Assembly (NCBI GenBank): GCA_045542335.1
Contig: JAZQKV010000116.1
Coordinates: 71,565 to 135,564 of the forward strand
Direction: 5' to 3'
From: CAKSUT01 sp045542335
GTDB taxonomy: Bacteria > Bacillota > Clostridia > Oscillospirales > CAG-382
DNA length: 64,000 nucleotides
Shown here: positions 56,105 to 64,000 of the stretch, in pieces
Numbering within the stretch: position 1 is the stretch's first letter
Layout of the letters: every line of letters begins with the position of its first letter
Position numbers and translations under genes: made by a program
Notes under the pieces: generated by a model
Seen by the model: the letters and a program-made list of their open reading frames with translations, nothing else
Database searches by the model: none
Told to the model about the DNA's origin: nothing

Positions 56105-57496
56105 ATGAAAAAGAATATGACAGCGGTGCTTTTGCTTGTTTGTCTGGGAGCGATGTTGCTTGCATCCTGCGGAAAACCGACAGAAACACCCACGACGGGT
56201 ATGCCCGACCATGAAACTATAAAAGAGCTCGAAACGGCAGAGGAGCAAAAGGATGCTCTTGCGGAGCTGAAGGATTACATTTCCGAAAACGGTGCGGAGC
56301 TTGGTGTGGCGTATCTCGGATACAATGACGGAACGTTTGAAGAAATAATGGATTATCTTGGGGAGTTGGGATTGTACGAAGAGTGTCCCTTTGTCGAAGC
56401 AATGTCCTCTGACGATTATTTTGTCAACCGGAGCAACGAGCTGTATCTTGTGGTGCCTGCGGGAAAGACAGAGACGGTCAGGGTGTACGAAGCGGAGCTT
56501 AACGGGGAAACCTATGAGCTTGAAAAGGGTGAGCTTCTTGGTAAATCGGTTGACGGCAGACCCTTTCTTGTTGCTTGCAACATAAGCGAAACCATGCCCA
56601 ATGTCATTCTGGAAACCGCAAACCTTGAATACAGTCCCTGTCTTTCGGGCGAAGACGGCAGACTTGTTTTGGCTGATGGGATTTACGATTTTTCGCCCTA
56701 TGCTGACATAAAGGAATACTTCGGACTTGACAACGATGCTTATACGGCAGACGGAGCTGACCCCATATTCTGCGGAAACTGGTTTTGCGAAGTACAGGAC
56801 GGCGACGGTGAGCTTGTGGCAATGACCCTTGATCTTTACGTTGACGAAAATGCAGTGTATGCTTACGGAATCGGCAACAATGAGCTTGTGGAATGGTTCG
56901 GGGGAGAGTGGAGCTTTGATGCCGAAAAGGACATGATTCTCCTTGATATGTACGGCGGCACTCCGGAAGACGATGAAGCTACAGAGGAGCTTTGGATAAA
57001 CCCGTATGAGCTGAAGTGCGGATTCAAATGGGACATGGATTACCGTGATGACGGAACTTATCTCATTCTTACACACATAGAGGGAGATTCTGTTTTCCCG
57101 GGCAAAAGTGGTGCAACCTTTGAGTTTACTGAGGCTTACGGCTCTGCGGAGGAGGATTACACCTATCTTATCGGCTCATGGGGTGTAATTGCCGAGAAAT
57201 CCGAAACCTACCTTGAACTGTTTGATGACGGCTCGGCACACTACTATATCACAAAGGATGGTGTGACGGAAACGGACATTTACGGTTCGTGGCACGCTGA
57301 GGCTATGACGTTGTATCTCAGTCTTACGGTAGACTTTGATGATGAAATGGAAAAGCCTGATTTTATGGGAGCATACGAAATCATGTATGACGGCGAATTT
57401 CTTACGCTGTCCGCACTCGGCGATGATGCTTTTTCCCTTACAGACTTTATGACGGAAAATGGATATGACAGCTTCATACTTTGCGGTGTGGGCTGA
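56105..57496 (+). CDS. Predicted lipoprotein
   Basis: 463 residues with a lipoprotein signal peptide: lipobox LASC with Cys22 as the lipid-bearing residue. The mature part is strongly acidic. The C-terminal half has two related modules opening FCGNWFCEVQDGDG and IGSWGVIAEKSETY, with a repeated W-x-x-D pattern recalling lipocalin-like beta barrels. I know no named family. It would be lipidated by Lgt (gene at 7). 21 bases after the DUF4428 gene in the same operon. Confidence 0.8.
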   Translation: MKKNMTAVLLLVCLGAMLLASCGKPTETPTTGMPDHETIKELETAEEQKDALAELKDYISENGAELGVAYLGYNDGTFEEIMDYLGELGLYEECPFVEAMSSDDYFVNRSNELYLVVPAGKTETVRVYEAELNGETYELEKGELLGKSVDGRPFLVACNISETMPNVILETANLEYSPCLSGEDGRLVLADGIYDFSPYADIKEYFGLDNDAYTADGADPIFCGNWFCEVQDGDGELVAMTLDLYVDENAVYAYGIGNNELVEWFGGEWSFDAEKDMILLDMYGGTPEDDEATEELWINPYELKCGFKWDMDYRDDGTYLILTHIEGDSVFPGKSGATFEFTEAYGSAEEDYTYLIGSWGVIAEKSETYLELFDDGSAHYYITKDGVTETDIYGSWHAEAMTLYLSLTVDFDDEMEKPDFMGAYEIMYDGEFLTLSALGDDAFSLTDFMTENGYDSFILCGVG

Positions 57497-57523
57497 TAGC
57501 AGAAGAAACAAAGGAGTGGTCAG

Positions 57524-58609
57524 ATGCCTGCTTTACAGGAATACAAGTGTCCGTGTTGTGACGGTGCGATAGCTTTTGATACAGAGTCGCAAAAAATGGA
57601 ATGTCCCTATTGCGGTAACGAATTTGAAATGGAGACACTTGCGGCATACGACAGCGAGCTTCAGAACGAAAACGAAAGCAATATGCAGTGGGAGACCGGT
57701 GCGGGAAGCGAGTGGCAGGAGGGTGAAGCAGACGGACTTCGCAGTTATCAGTGTAATTCCTGCGGAGGTGAAATTGTAGGCGACGATACCCTTGCAGCTT
57801 CAAAGTGTCCCTATTGCGGAAATCCCATTGTTATGATGGGACAGTTTTCCGGAAGCTTGAAGCCGGACTACGTTATTCCTTTCAAGCTTGACAAGAAGGC
57901 TGCAAAGGAAGCTCTTATGAATCACTATAAGGGCAAAAAGTTCTTACCCAAAGTATTCAAGGATCAGAATCACATTGATGAAATCAAGGGTGTTTATGTT
58001 CCGTTCTGGCTGTTTGATACAGATGTGGATGCAAACGTGAGATACAAGGCAACAAGAATACGCCATTGGAGCGATTCGAGATTTGATTATACCGAAACAA
58101 GCTTCTTTAATGTTACAAGAGCAGGTACTCTCGGATTTGAAAAGGTGCCTGTTGACGGTTCAACCAAGATGGCGGATGACCTTATGGAATCCCTTGAGCC
58201 ATTTGACTTTACGCAGGCGGTTGATTTCCAGACGGCATATCTTGCAGGCTTTATGGCGGACAAATATGATGTTGATGCCCAAGCAAGCATTGAAAGAGCA
58301 AATGCAAGAATCAAAAAGAGCACCGAAGATGCTTTCGCTGAAACTGTGAACGGATATACAACCGTTATACCTGTGACATCAAGTGTAAATCTCCATAACG
58401 GTACTTCAAAGTATGCACTTTTCCCTGTATGGCTTCTAAACACAACATGGAATGGTGAAAAATACACCTTTGCTATGAACGGACAGACAGGTAAGTTTGT
58501 AGGAAATCTGCCATGCGACAAGGGCGCATACAAGAGATGGCTTTTCGGTCTTACAGGCGTGATAAGTGCGGTATGCTTAGGCTTATCATATCTGTTGTGG
58601 CTGATATAG
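57524..58609 (+). CDS. YdjG-like TFIIB-type zinc-ribbon protein
   Basis: 361 residues. Two paired zinc ribbons: CPCCDG with CPYCGN (residues 9-31) and CNSCGG with CPYCGN (about 76-98). A long soluble domain follows, with PDYVIPFKLDKKAAKEAL and GVYVPFWLFD, and one membrane helix closes the chain (about 338-358). This is the architecture of Bacillus YdjG, encoded beside YdjH and YdjI next to a PspA-family protein. Ribosome site AAAGGAG. Likely a membrane-tethered member of an envelope-stress complex. Confidence 0.82.
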   Translation: MPALQEYKCPCCDGAIAFDTESQKMECPYCGNEFEMETLAAYDSELQNENESNMQWETGAGSEWQEGEADGLRSYQCNSCGGEIVGDDTLAASKCPYCGNPIVMMGQFSGSLKPDYVIPFKLDKKAAKEALMNHYKGKKFLPKVFKDQNHIDEIKGVYVPFWLFDTDVDANVRYKATRIRHWSDSRFDYTETSFFNVTRAGTLGFEKVPVDGSTKMADDLMESLEPFDFTQAVDFQTAYLAGFMADKYDVDAQASIERANARIKKSTEDAFAETVNGYTTVIPVTSSVNLHNGTSKYALFPVWLLNTTWNGEKYTFAMNGQTGKFVGNLPCDKGAYKRWLFGLTGVISAVCLGLSYLLWLI

Positions 58610-58624
58610 GGAGGTGCGGATAAA

Positions 58625-59416
58625 ATGAAAAAAAGAATATTTGCACTTTGTGTTGCACTTGTTATGTTGGTTATGCCTTTGGGTGTGTTTGCGAAAAGTG
58701 AATACAGCAGACTTCAGGATCTGACGGAACCTGCACTTCTTTCGGAAAGTGAAAATGCAGAGATCCTCGCAAAGCTCGATGAAGTTAGTGAAAAGCACGG
58801 TATGGACATTGTAATTCTTACCGTTCCCGAAGTTGAAGAAGGCCTTACCGCTGAAGAAGATGCAACGGAATGGTATGAATACTTAGGATTTGGTGAAGAC
58901 GGTGTTATGCTTTATATAAGCATGGAAGAAAGCGATTGGTATCTCCTTACAAGCGGTTTTGGAATTACAGCCATTACCGATGCAGGCATTGAATACATAG
59001 CCGATAATTTTCTCAGCTATCTGTCATATGGAGATTATGCCACAGCATTCAACACATTTATAACTTGCACGGACGAATTTATCACTCAAGCAAAAACAGG
59101 AGAGCCTTACGATACAGGTACTTTACCTAAAGAACCTTACAGCTTTGGCATGAGCCTTGTTATTTCGCTTGTGATTGGATTTATTATTTCTCTTATCGTG
59201 ACGGGTTTATGGAAGGGGCAGCTTAATAGTGTTGCATATAAGACAAGAGCTACAAGTTATATGAAGCCCGGAAGCCTTAATATTTCCAATTCTCGTGATT
59301 TCTTCCTGTATAGAACAATCGACCGCAGAGAAAAGCCAAAGAACACCGGGGGAGGTTCATCAACACATACATCGTCCTCGGGCAAGACCTACGGCGGTGG
59401 TGGTGGAAAATTCTGA
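58625..59416 (+). CDS. TPM-domain membrane protein (YdjH-like)
   Basis: 263 residues. Signal peptide (1-23), extracytoplasmic TPM domain (about 30-150, with DIVILTVPEV and DGVMLYISMEESDWYLLTSG), a membrane helix at about 178-198, a cytoplasmic part, and a Ser/Gly-rich end closing with GGGGGKF. In Bacillus the counterpart YdjH lies between YdjG and YdjI; here the YdjI-like gene is about 4.3 kb away. 15 bases after the zinc-ribbon gene, last in its operon. Confidence 0.85.
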   Translation: MKKRIFALCVALVMLVMPLGVFAKSEYSRLQDLTEPALLSESENAEILAKLDEVSEKHGMDIVILTVPEVEEGLTAEEDATEWYEYLGFGEDGVMLYISMEESDWYLLTSGFGITAITDAGIEYIADNFLSYLSYGDYATAFNTFITCTDEFITQAKTGEPYDTGTLPKEPYSFGMSLVISLVIGFIISLIVTGLWKGQLNSVAYKTRATSYMKPGSLNISNSRDFFLYRTIDRREKPKNTGGGSSTHTSSSGKTYGGGGGKF

Positions 59417-59477
59417 TTTAAACTGGTATCGCAAGCGGATTGAAAGATTGAAAGGATAGTATCAGGGGAGTATAAGG

Positions 59478-59579
59478 GTGTTGGCGAAAGCAATACTGTT
59501 TGTACTTTGTGCCTGTGGCGGCGATAATATCTCGTCGGGGATAGAAAGCAACAATCCGGAAGCTGAAGAGTATAAGTAG
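59478..59579 (+). CDS. Possible 33-residue lipoprotein-like miniprotein
   Basis: GTG at 59478 follows GGGGAG by seven bases. The product starts MLAKAILFVLCACGGDN, a short hydrophobic stretch with a lipobox-like end, and is then acidic to EAEEYK. It could be a minimal lipoprotein or the decayed front of a larger lipoprotein gene. No family recognised. Confidence 0.25.
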   Translation: MLAKAILFVLCACGGDNISSGIESNNPEAEEYK

Positions 59580-59595
59580 TTTAATACACAAAGAA

Positions 59596-59634
59596 ACGGT
59601 TGCCCATCCGAAAGGTTTGAGCAACCGTGATTTT
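59596..59634. terminator. Terminator between converging operons
   Basis: Stem ACGGTTGC / GCAACCGT with a 17-base loop, followed on the plus strand by GATTTTATTT. The right side touches the stop codon of the minus-strand LuxR-type gene. Confidence 0.7.
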
Positions 59635-60670
59635 ATTTGTTATCGCTTTTTTCTTCTTTGCCAAGTCCTGCGTAGTATAAAAGCTGTTTTCTTGAGGAAA
59701 CCCCGAGTTTCTGATAGATGTTCTTGTTGTGAAATTTCAGGGTATTCTCCTTTATTCCAACATCTTCTGCCGTTTCCGCTGTGCTTTTTCCCGAAACATA
59801 AAGGTCGAATATCTTTCTCTCGGTTACTGTAAGAAGTGAAATACCGTCGCAGAAACGCTTATATTCGTCTATTGGATCTTCAGTTTCTGTGTTTGTTGCC
59901 GCAGCTTCCGGTGTATCTGCTTCTTTTACAGCTTCGGGAGCAGGCATCTGTCCGACACTTTGTTTTTTTGCAGCCGAATCTTCCGATTCTGCATTCGCTG
60001 TATACTCCTGCACCTGAAGCATTATATACAGCATAAGTAAAAACAGCTCTGTTATGATATAGGTAATTGAAAGAAATTCAAATTCAATGTCAATAATCTG
60101 CTCGATTCCCCATACTGCGATATTGCCGAGTGTAACAGACGCAAGAAGCATTGAGTGAGAAGCCGAGGTTATTCTTCTCTTGAACATTGCATATAGGATA
60201 ATTCCTATCATTATTGCAAAAAACAAAAGCAAATACAGTGCATAAACTTTGTGAAGCGGACCGTATTCCTTGACAAGCGTTGTAAGACCGTTTGTTGTGT
60301 CAATAGTTACCGATTTGTAATAGCAATCAAGGTATCCCGGCGTTGCCGCAATAAGAAAGACGATGCAGGTAATAGGCAAAAGCGTTGCCGTTGCAATCTT
60401 TCTGTAGCCTGTCTTGCACACATTCATTATTGTCATAAGCATACATAACGGCAGAAGTGCCGAGCCAAGATATGCTATTCTGTTTGCGAGAAGCGCTTCG
60501 CCAAGCGATTTTGAGACCGACAGACACAAATATCCGCCGTTTACTATGAATACAGAGAAATACAGAAGTAACATCCATATTTCTTTTTTCTTCATTGCAC
60601 AGCAGTATCCTATTGCAAGAAGAAGCGACAGCACGGTGGTTGCTGCATAAATAATTGATATACTTGACAT
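59633..60670 (-). CDS. Seven-helix membrane protein fused to a LuxR-type HTH
   Basis: 345 residues. Seven hydrophobic segments in the first ~225 residues resemble the 7TM N-terminal module of some histidine kinases. A Pro/Ala/Glu-rich linker (about 230-270) leads to a GerE/LuxR helix-turn-helix (about 280-340: LLTVTERKIFDLYVSGKSTA, then LKFHNxNIYxKLGVSSRKQ). There is no kinase, receiver or ATPase domain, so the sensor would act on DNA from the membrane. Start at 60670 chosen for AGAGGTG upstream. 66 bases after its paralogue, same operon. Confidence 0.82.
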   Translation of the reverse strand: MSSISIIYAATTVLSLLLAIGYCCAMKKKEIWMLLLYFSVFIVNGGYLCLSVSKSLGEALLANRIAYLGSALLPLCMLMTIMNVCKTGYRKIATATLLPITCIVFLIAATPGYLDCYYKSVTIDTTNGLTTLVKEYGPLHKVYALYLLLFFAIMIGIILYAMFKRRITSASHSMLLASVTLGNIAVWGIEQIIDIEFEFLSITYIITELFLLMLYIMLQVQEYTANAESEDSAAKKQSVGQMPAPEAVKEADTPEAAATNTETEDPIDEYKRFCDGISLLTVTERKIFDLYVSGKSTAETAEDVGIKENTLKFHNKNIYQKLGVSSRKQLLYYAGLGKEEKSDNK

Positions 60671-60736
60671 TATTTCACCTCTATTCTTCCCCGTTAAGCA
60701 CCCTTTTTTCGTCATAGCCGAATTCAATGGGCGCAA

Positions 60737-62353
60737 TTATATTTTACCTCCGTTATCCTGAGTATAAAGTGCGGCGTATCTTAACATTTGTTTTCTTGAG
60801 GAAACGCCGAGCTTTTCGTAAATGTTGCTATTGTGGAATTTTAGCGTGCTTTCCTTGATGCCTGTTACCTCTGTAATCTCTTTGGCTGTTTTACCTGCGA
60901 GGTACATTTCAAAAATATTGCGTTCGGATTTTGTGAGTGTTTTTATGCCTATGACAAAGTTTTCGTAGTCATCGGGATTTATTTCGCTTTTGCGGGAGTA
61001 GCACAGCTTTTCTATTTCGTCCTGCACTCTTGCAAGCTCGGTTTCTGCTTTTTCCTTTTCTTCCGAAAGCTCCTCGTAGGCAATCTCGTATTCCTTATCT
61101 TTTTCTGAAAGGAAGGCGAAAAGGTCGCTGATCTCCGAAATTCTTGAAACAGAATCGGAATGTTCAAATCTTCTTATTTGTTCAAGTCCTTCCATGATCG
61201 GCTTCATAAAGCGTTTGCTTAAGATACGGCAAAGGGAAATGGCAAAGGAAGAAAGGAGCATCAGAAATACTACTATCTGTACCGTGTTTGTGGATAAGGC
61301 TTTGTCGTAGTCCTCTTTCGGCATCATGACAAGAAGAATGTTTTTGCCGTTGGTGTCATATTCGGGTGAGCTTTTAAGTCCCACATAAGCTTCGCTTTCC
61401 GTTTCAAGCACCAAAAGTCCGTCGTCGCCCTTACTGATTTTTATGTTTCCTTCGGGAGGCAGATAATAACCGTCCTCTGTTCCGCAAATCATTGCATTAT
61501 CAGAGCTGATAGTATCTTTTGACGGAAGCCACAGACACATAAGATGCTCAAGGGTTGCAGACTGTGCGTGTTTTGTCTTGAAGGCGTGCTCGCTTATCTC
61601 AAAACCGCATATTCCTATAACTTTTCCGCCGTTTCTGCGAATTGGAACTGTCAGCAGAGTTGCCTTTTCGTTTGTTCCGGGGATAGTTATAATATTTGTA
61701 AAGTTATATGCTGTTTCAAGAGAAATGTTTGGAGATGTTCTCATTATCTCGTCATAATTCGGAAACAGCCTTGTGTCAAATTCAAGCTGCCATTTTCTGT
61801 GAGGCTTAACCGATGCTTCTTTTCCCAGTGAGGCATCTCCTCTGAACAGAAGAAGTGTTTCATCGGACAAGGTCTGTGAGCCTCTCTGAACGTAAAGACC
61901 TGATCTTGAATGTCCGTCATTGTTTGAATTGCTGTTTACGGTGGTATCAAGCATAATGAAAATGCCCGAGCTTTCAGTTTTAAGAATTTCTTCTGTCAAA
62001 AGTTCGAGAAGAATCTTCTGGATCTTGGTAATATGTTCGGGAGAGTCGCTAAGATCTTCAAAATCAAGTCCGTTCGCTTTCAGATAGTATGAAAGTATCC
62101 TCGACGTCTCTGACGAAAGGTTTGAGCCTCTCATTGCAAGTTCTTCATGGTGTGAGGTTATATCCTTTTCAAAGACTTTCATCTGAAGTTCAAGCGTGGT
62201 TGCAATGGTTTCAGCAGGTTTTGCAAAAGTTCCGAGCAAAATCATTCCAAAGGCGATTACAACGAGTATTACGACAGTCAGAATCATCATATATCCGAAC
62301 AGAATGTCACGCATCTTGAGTTTTCTTCCGTAAAGAAACAGCGGAATTTTCAT
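60737..62353 (-). CDS. Cache-like membrane sensor fused to a LuxR-type HTH
   Basis: 538 residues. One helix near 17-40, a large extracytoplasmic domain (about 45-355) with dCache-like features such as the helix-rich front and IRRNGGKVIGICGFEIS, a second helix near 358-378, a coiled coil (about 425-455) and a C-terminal LuxR HTH (about 470-530) sharing LKFHNxNIYxKLGVSSRKQ with the neighbour. Chemoreceptors and kinases use the same input module, but here a DNA-binding domain replaces the output. AGGAGG lies 12 bases before the ATG. Divergent from control region B. Confidence 0.82.
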   Translation of the reverse strand: MKIPLFLYGRKLKMRDILFGYMMILTVVILVVIAFGMILLGTFAKPAETIATTLELQMKVFEKDITSHHEELAMRGSNLSSETSRILSYYLKANGLDFEDLSDSPEHITKIQKILLELLTEEILKTESSGIFIMLDTTVNSNSNNDGHSRSGLYVQRGSQTLSDETLLLFRGDASLGKEASVKPHRKWQLEFDTRLFPNYDEIMRTSPNISLETAYNFTNIITIPGTNEKATLLTVPIRRNGGKVIGICGFEISEHAFKTKHAQSATLEHLMCLWLPSKDTISSDNAMICGTEDGYYLPPEGNIKISKGDDGLLVLETESEAYVGLKSSPEYDTNGKNILLVMMPKEDYDKALSTNTVQIVVFLMLLSSFAISLCRILSKRFMKPIMEGLEQIRRFEHSDSVSRISEISDLFAFLSEKDKEYEIAYEELSEEKEKAETELARVQDEIEKLCYSRKSEINPDDYENFVIGIKTLTKSERNIFEMYLAGKTAKEITEVTGIKESTLKFHNSNIYEKLGVSSRKQMLRYAALYTQDNGGKI

Positions 62354-62544
62354 TATATATAATATCCTCCTGTGTTACTTAATCGATTTTCAGGCATATA
62401 TCCTGTTTCTGCAACGGAATCAGGTTTCCTGTCACTTTCGGCAAGTCATTTTGTAAAGGCAGATGAAGCTGCAATGCATCAAAGCATTACCGAAAAAGTA
62501 TTAAACGTGTCGGCGTTTTCTTCGTTTTTACTCCTTCGGGCGGT
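62354..62544. other. Intergenic part ahead of the sensor operon
   Basis: Between the start of the minus-strand sensor gene and control region B. An 81-codon plus-strand frame (62372-62617) runs into region B and is not called. No convincing minus-strand promoter was found by eye. Confidence 0.4.
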
Positions 62545-62674
62545 GCAGCTACCCATTTCCCATACTTTTACCCCTACCTTTTTTCAAAAAAACAAAATGT
62601 TTTTTATATTTTCCTAAACTTTTGGGCATTTAGTCGGGGGACAAAATGCAAAAAATGTATATAATTATAATCGA
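62545..62674 (+). promoter_or_regulatory. Operator-promoter B, second copy of the control region
   Basis: Related to region A over ~130 bases. CCCATACTTTTA / CCCCTACCTTTT tandem at 62559-62582, inverted repeat GCATTTAGTC-GGGG-GACAAAATGC (62626-62649, centre 62637.5) and -10 TATAAT at 62666-62671 followed by CGAA. The distance from centre to -10 is 28.5 bases, exactly as in A. Lies between the divergent sensor operon and the DUF6935-like gene, so it may serve both. The plus-strand leader is about 160 bases. Confidence 0.65.
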
Positions 62675-62836
62675 AGGATTGTAGTTGGCACAGACGAAAC
62701 AGCCGTACAAACCATCTGTCAAAACGAGATTGCATTAAAGTATACGCATATTATACCACAATGTCGCACTGCAATCAAGGTCTTACTGCTGTAAATGTTG
62801 TAAATCTTTTTTATCAAACCAAAGGAGGTTTTGTAT

Positions 62837-63415
62837 ATGTCAATTTTTGATAAGCTTTTTAACAAAGCGGCAAATGCTGCAACAGATGCTGTAAAAAATG
62901 TGGCAAGTAATATTGGAAACAAGAAGGAAGAATTTACCTTTGCAAAGCTTCCCGAAAGTCTCGCAGAGTTTGAGGCTCTTCCCGAGGCAAAGCTTGATTC
63001 GCCGTTTCAGACGGCGGCACTTACGGTAATCGCACTTTGCGTTTATGCCGCAGACAAGAGTATTGGCATTGAGATGCTAAACTTCTTAAAAGGTCCGAGA
63101 CCTCTTTCAAATTACGAAATCTCGTTTATTGACGACAGGCTCCGTGACGGCAAGACCTACGTTCCTTTCTCCTACTTCAAGGGTGCGACCCCCGAAAACA
63201 ACTACACGCCGGATGAGCCGTTCACCATTACCGTGGAGAGCAATGCTTATTCGGATGCAAACGCCGGATACAAAAAGCTGCTCATTGCAAGTGGCGGTGC
63301 GGACACTCCGAGAGAGGTGCAGATGAGGATGAAAGGAGACGGAAAGTGGCTTTTGTGGGAACAGTTTTTGCTCCCCGATATACGCATACCGAAATCTCAG
63401 GATCCGTGGGCATGA
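62837..63415 (+). CDS. DUF6935-like protein
   Basis: 192 residues, no signal peptide. After a short amphipathic helix (FDKLFNKAANAATDAVKN) comes a conserved-looking domain with KLPESLAEFEALPEAKLDSP, MLNFLKGPRPLSNYE, SYFKGATPENNYTP and a C-terminal WEQFLLPDIRIPKSQDPWA. From memory this fits the DUF6935 family of Clostridia; function unknown. The ATG at 62837 follows AAAGGAGG by eight bases. First gene after control region B. Confidence 0.75.
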   Translation: MSIFDKLFNKAANAATDAVKNVASNIGNKKEEFTFAKLPESLAEFEALPEAKLDSPFQTAALTVIALCVYAADKSIGIEMLNFLKGPRPLSNYEISFIDDRLRDGKTYVPFSYFKGATPENNYTPDEPFTITVESNAYSDANAGYKKLLIASGGADTPREVQMRMKGDGKWLLWEQFLLPDIRIPKSQDPWA

Positions 63416-63439
63416 GCAGAAAGCAGAAAGGGATAATCT

Positions 63440-63718
63440 ATGAAAAGGTTTGGGGAGTTTCTTGTCTGTCTGCTGTTCAATATGCTGATAAACCTTGAAT
63501 GGACAATACCTGCATGGATTTTACTTGCAATGCATTTGGTTTTTGGTTGGAAATTACTTTGGTTCTGGATTGCGATTGGCGTATGGATTGTAAGCATCTT
63601 TCTGTGGATGGCGCTTATAGGCTGGGCGGCAGGCTGCTCGGGACCAGATAAACCAAAAGAGAATAAGAATCCATACTCGGTTGGGCAGATAAAAGAAAGC
63701 GAAATAACTGGAAAATAA
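63440..63718 (+). CDS. Small two-helix membrane protein
   Basis: 92 residues. Two long hydrophobic segments (about 8-34 and 36-66), rich in tryptophan and leucine, followed by a hydrophilic cytoplasmic-type tail GPDKPKENKNPYS. No family recognised. 24 bases after the DUF6935-like gene and 40 bases ahead of the SPFH gene, with ribosome site AAAGGGA. Perhaps a membrane partner of the SPFH protein. Confidence 0.7.
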   Translation: MKRFGEFLVCLLFNMLINLEWTIPAWILLAMHLVFGWKLLWFWIAIGVWIVSIFLWMALIGWAAGCSGPDKPKENKNPYSVGQIKESEITGK

Positions 63719-63758
63719 TACAGATAAATAATATTTAAACAATGAAAGGAGTTCAATT

Positions 63759-64000
63759 ATGGGACTTATTAGAGCAGGAATGGGCGCACTCGGCGGCGCA
63801 CTTGCAGATCAGTGGAAGGAGTTTTTCTACTGTGATTCAATTGACAGCAACACACTTATGGTAAAGGGACAGAAGCGTACAGGCTCCCGTTCCTCCAACA
63901 CAAAGGGAAGCGACAATATCATCTCCAACGGCTCTGTAATTGCGGTTGCGGACGGTCAGGCAATGGCTATCGTTGAGCAGGGCAGAGTTGTTGAATTCTG
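63759..64000 (+). CDS. SPFH-domain protein (YdjI-like), cut by window end
   Basis: Only the first 80 codons are inside the window. The start MGLIRAGMGALGGALADQWKEFFYCDS, then GSDNIISNGSVIAVADGQAM and VEQGRVVEF, fits the SPFH/virion-core-protein-like family that includes Bacillus YdjI, usually with C-terminal zinc ribbons. AAAGGAG precedes the ATG by seven bases. Together with the YdjG- and YdjH-like genes it marks a split phage-shock-like locus. Confidence 0.8.
   Translation, partial: MGLIRAGMGALGGALADQWKEFFYCDSIDSNTLMVKGQKRTGSRSSNTKGSDNIISNGSVIAVADGQAMAIVEQGRVVEF

Noticed and set aside
1..64000. CRISPR arrays, insertion sequences, prophage
   Set aside because: No regularly spaced repeats, transposase, integrase or phage structural genes were seen on either strand.

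Overview
The window looks like a chromosomal stretch of a Gram-positive anaerobe of the class Clostridia, most likely an Oscillospiraceae/Ruminococcaceae-type gut bacterium. The grounds are a PolC-type replicative polymerase, a perfect CIRCE operator ahead of hrcA-grpE-dnaK-dnaJ, dimeric glycyl-tRNA synthetase, SLH-domain surface proteins, LytTR/GHKL signalling, DUF1540, DUF4428 and DUF3006 proteins, strong AGGAGG-type ribosome sites and sigma-A promoters. This placement rests on gene content only; no 16S gene or database search was available.

Bases 1-7200 carry a housekeeping run: lgt, folD, a shikimate kinase, polC and a DUF3006 protein. A tRNA-Met/tRNA-Glu operon follows on the minus strand, then the heat-shock operon hrcA-grpE-dnaK-dnaJ (8.0-13.0 kb) and, facing it, tig-clpP-clpX (16.7-13.1 kb). 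A metallophosphoesterase and a DUF1540 protein come next. From 27.6 to 18.0 kb a minus-strand array holds a four-gene cassette (TerB-C-type protein, small unknown protein, BrxC/BrxD-type ATPase, Lhr-like helicase) followed by rsmA, a B12-binding radical SAM protein and a QueG-like protein.

From 27.8 to 54.8 kb the window is dominated by the cell surface. There is a 1406-residue secreted beta-helix protein with internal SLH repeats (minus strand), glyS behind a possible 12-codon leader ORF, a LytTR/GHKL two-component pair, and a plus-strand run of a PMT-like membrane glycosyltransferase, two giant secreted proteins (2660 and 2509 residues) and a polyprenyl-phosphate-sugar synthase-like GT2. 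A pair of LytTR-like direct repeats sits just upstream of the glycosyltransferase promoter, which suggests a regulated surface-protein glycosylation locus.

The last 9 kb (55.1-64.0 kb) form an envelope-stress-like island. Two operons (DUF4428 protein, lipoprotein, YdjG-like zinc ribbon, YdjH-like TPM protein; and DUF6935-like protein, small membrane protein, YdjI-like SPFH protein) flank two membrane-anchored LuxR-type regulators. Each operon is preceded by nearly the same ~130 bp control region: an inverted repeat around GTC-GGGG-GAC with its centre exactly 28.5 bp upstream of an identical TATAAT box. I regard this pair of sensors with a duplicated operator-promoter as the most promising undescribed system here, with the TerB/BrxD-like/helicase cassette second.
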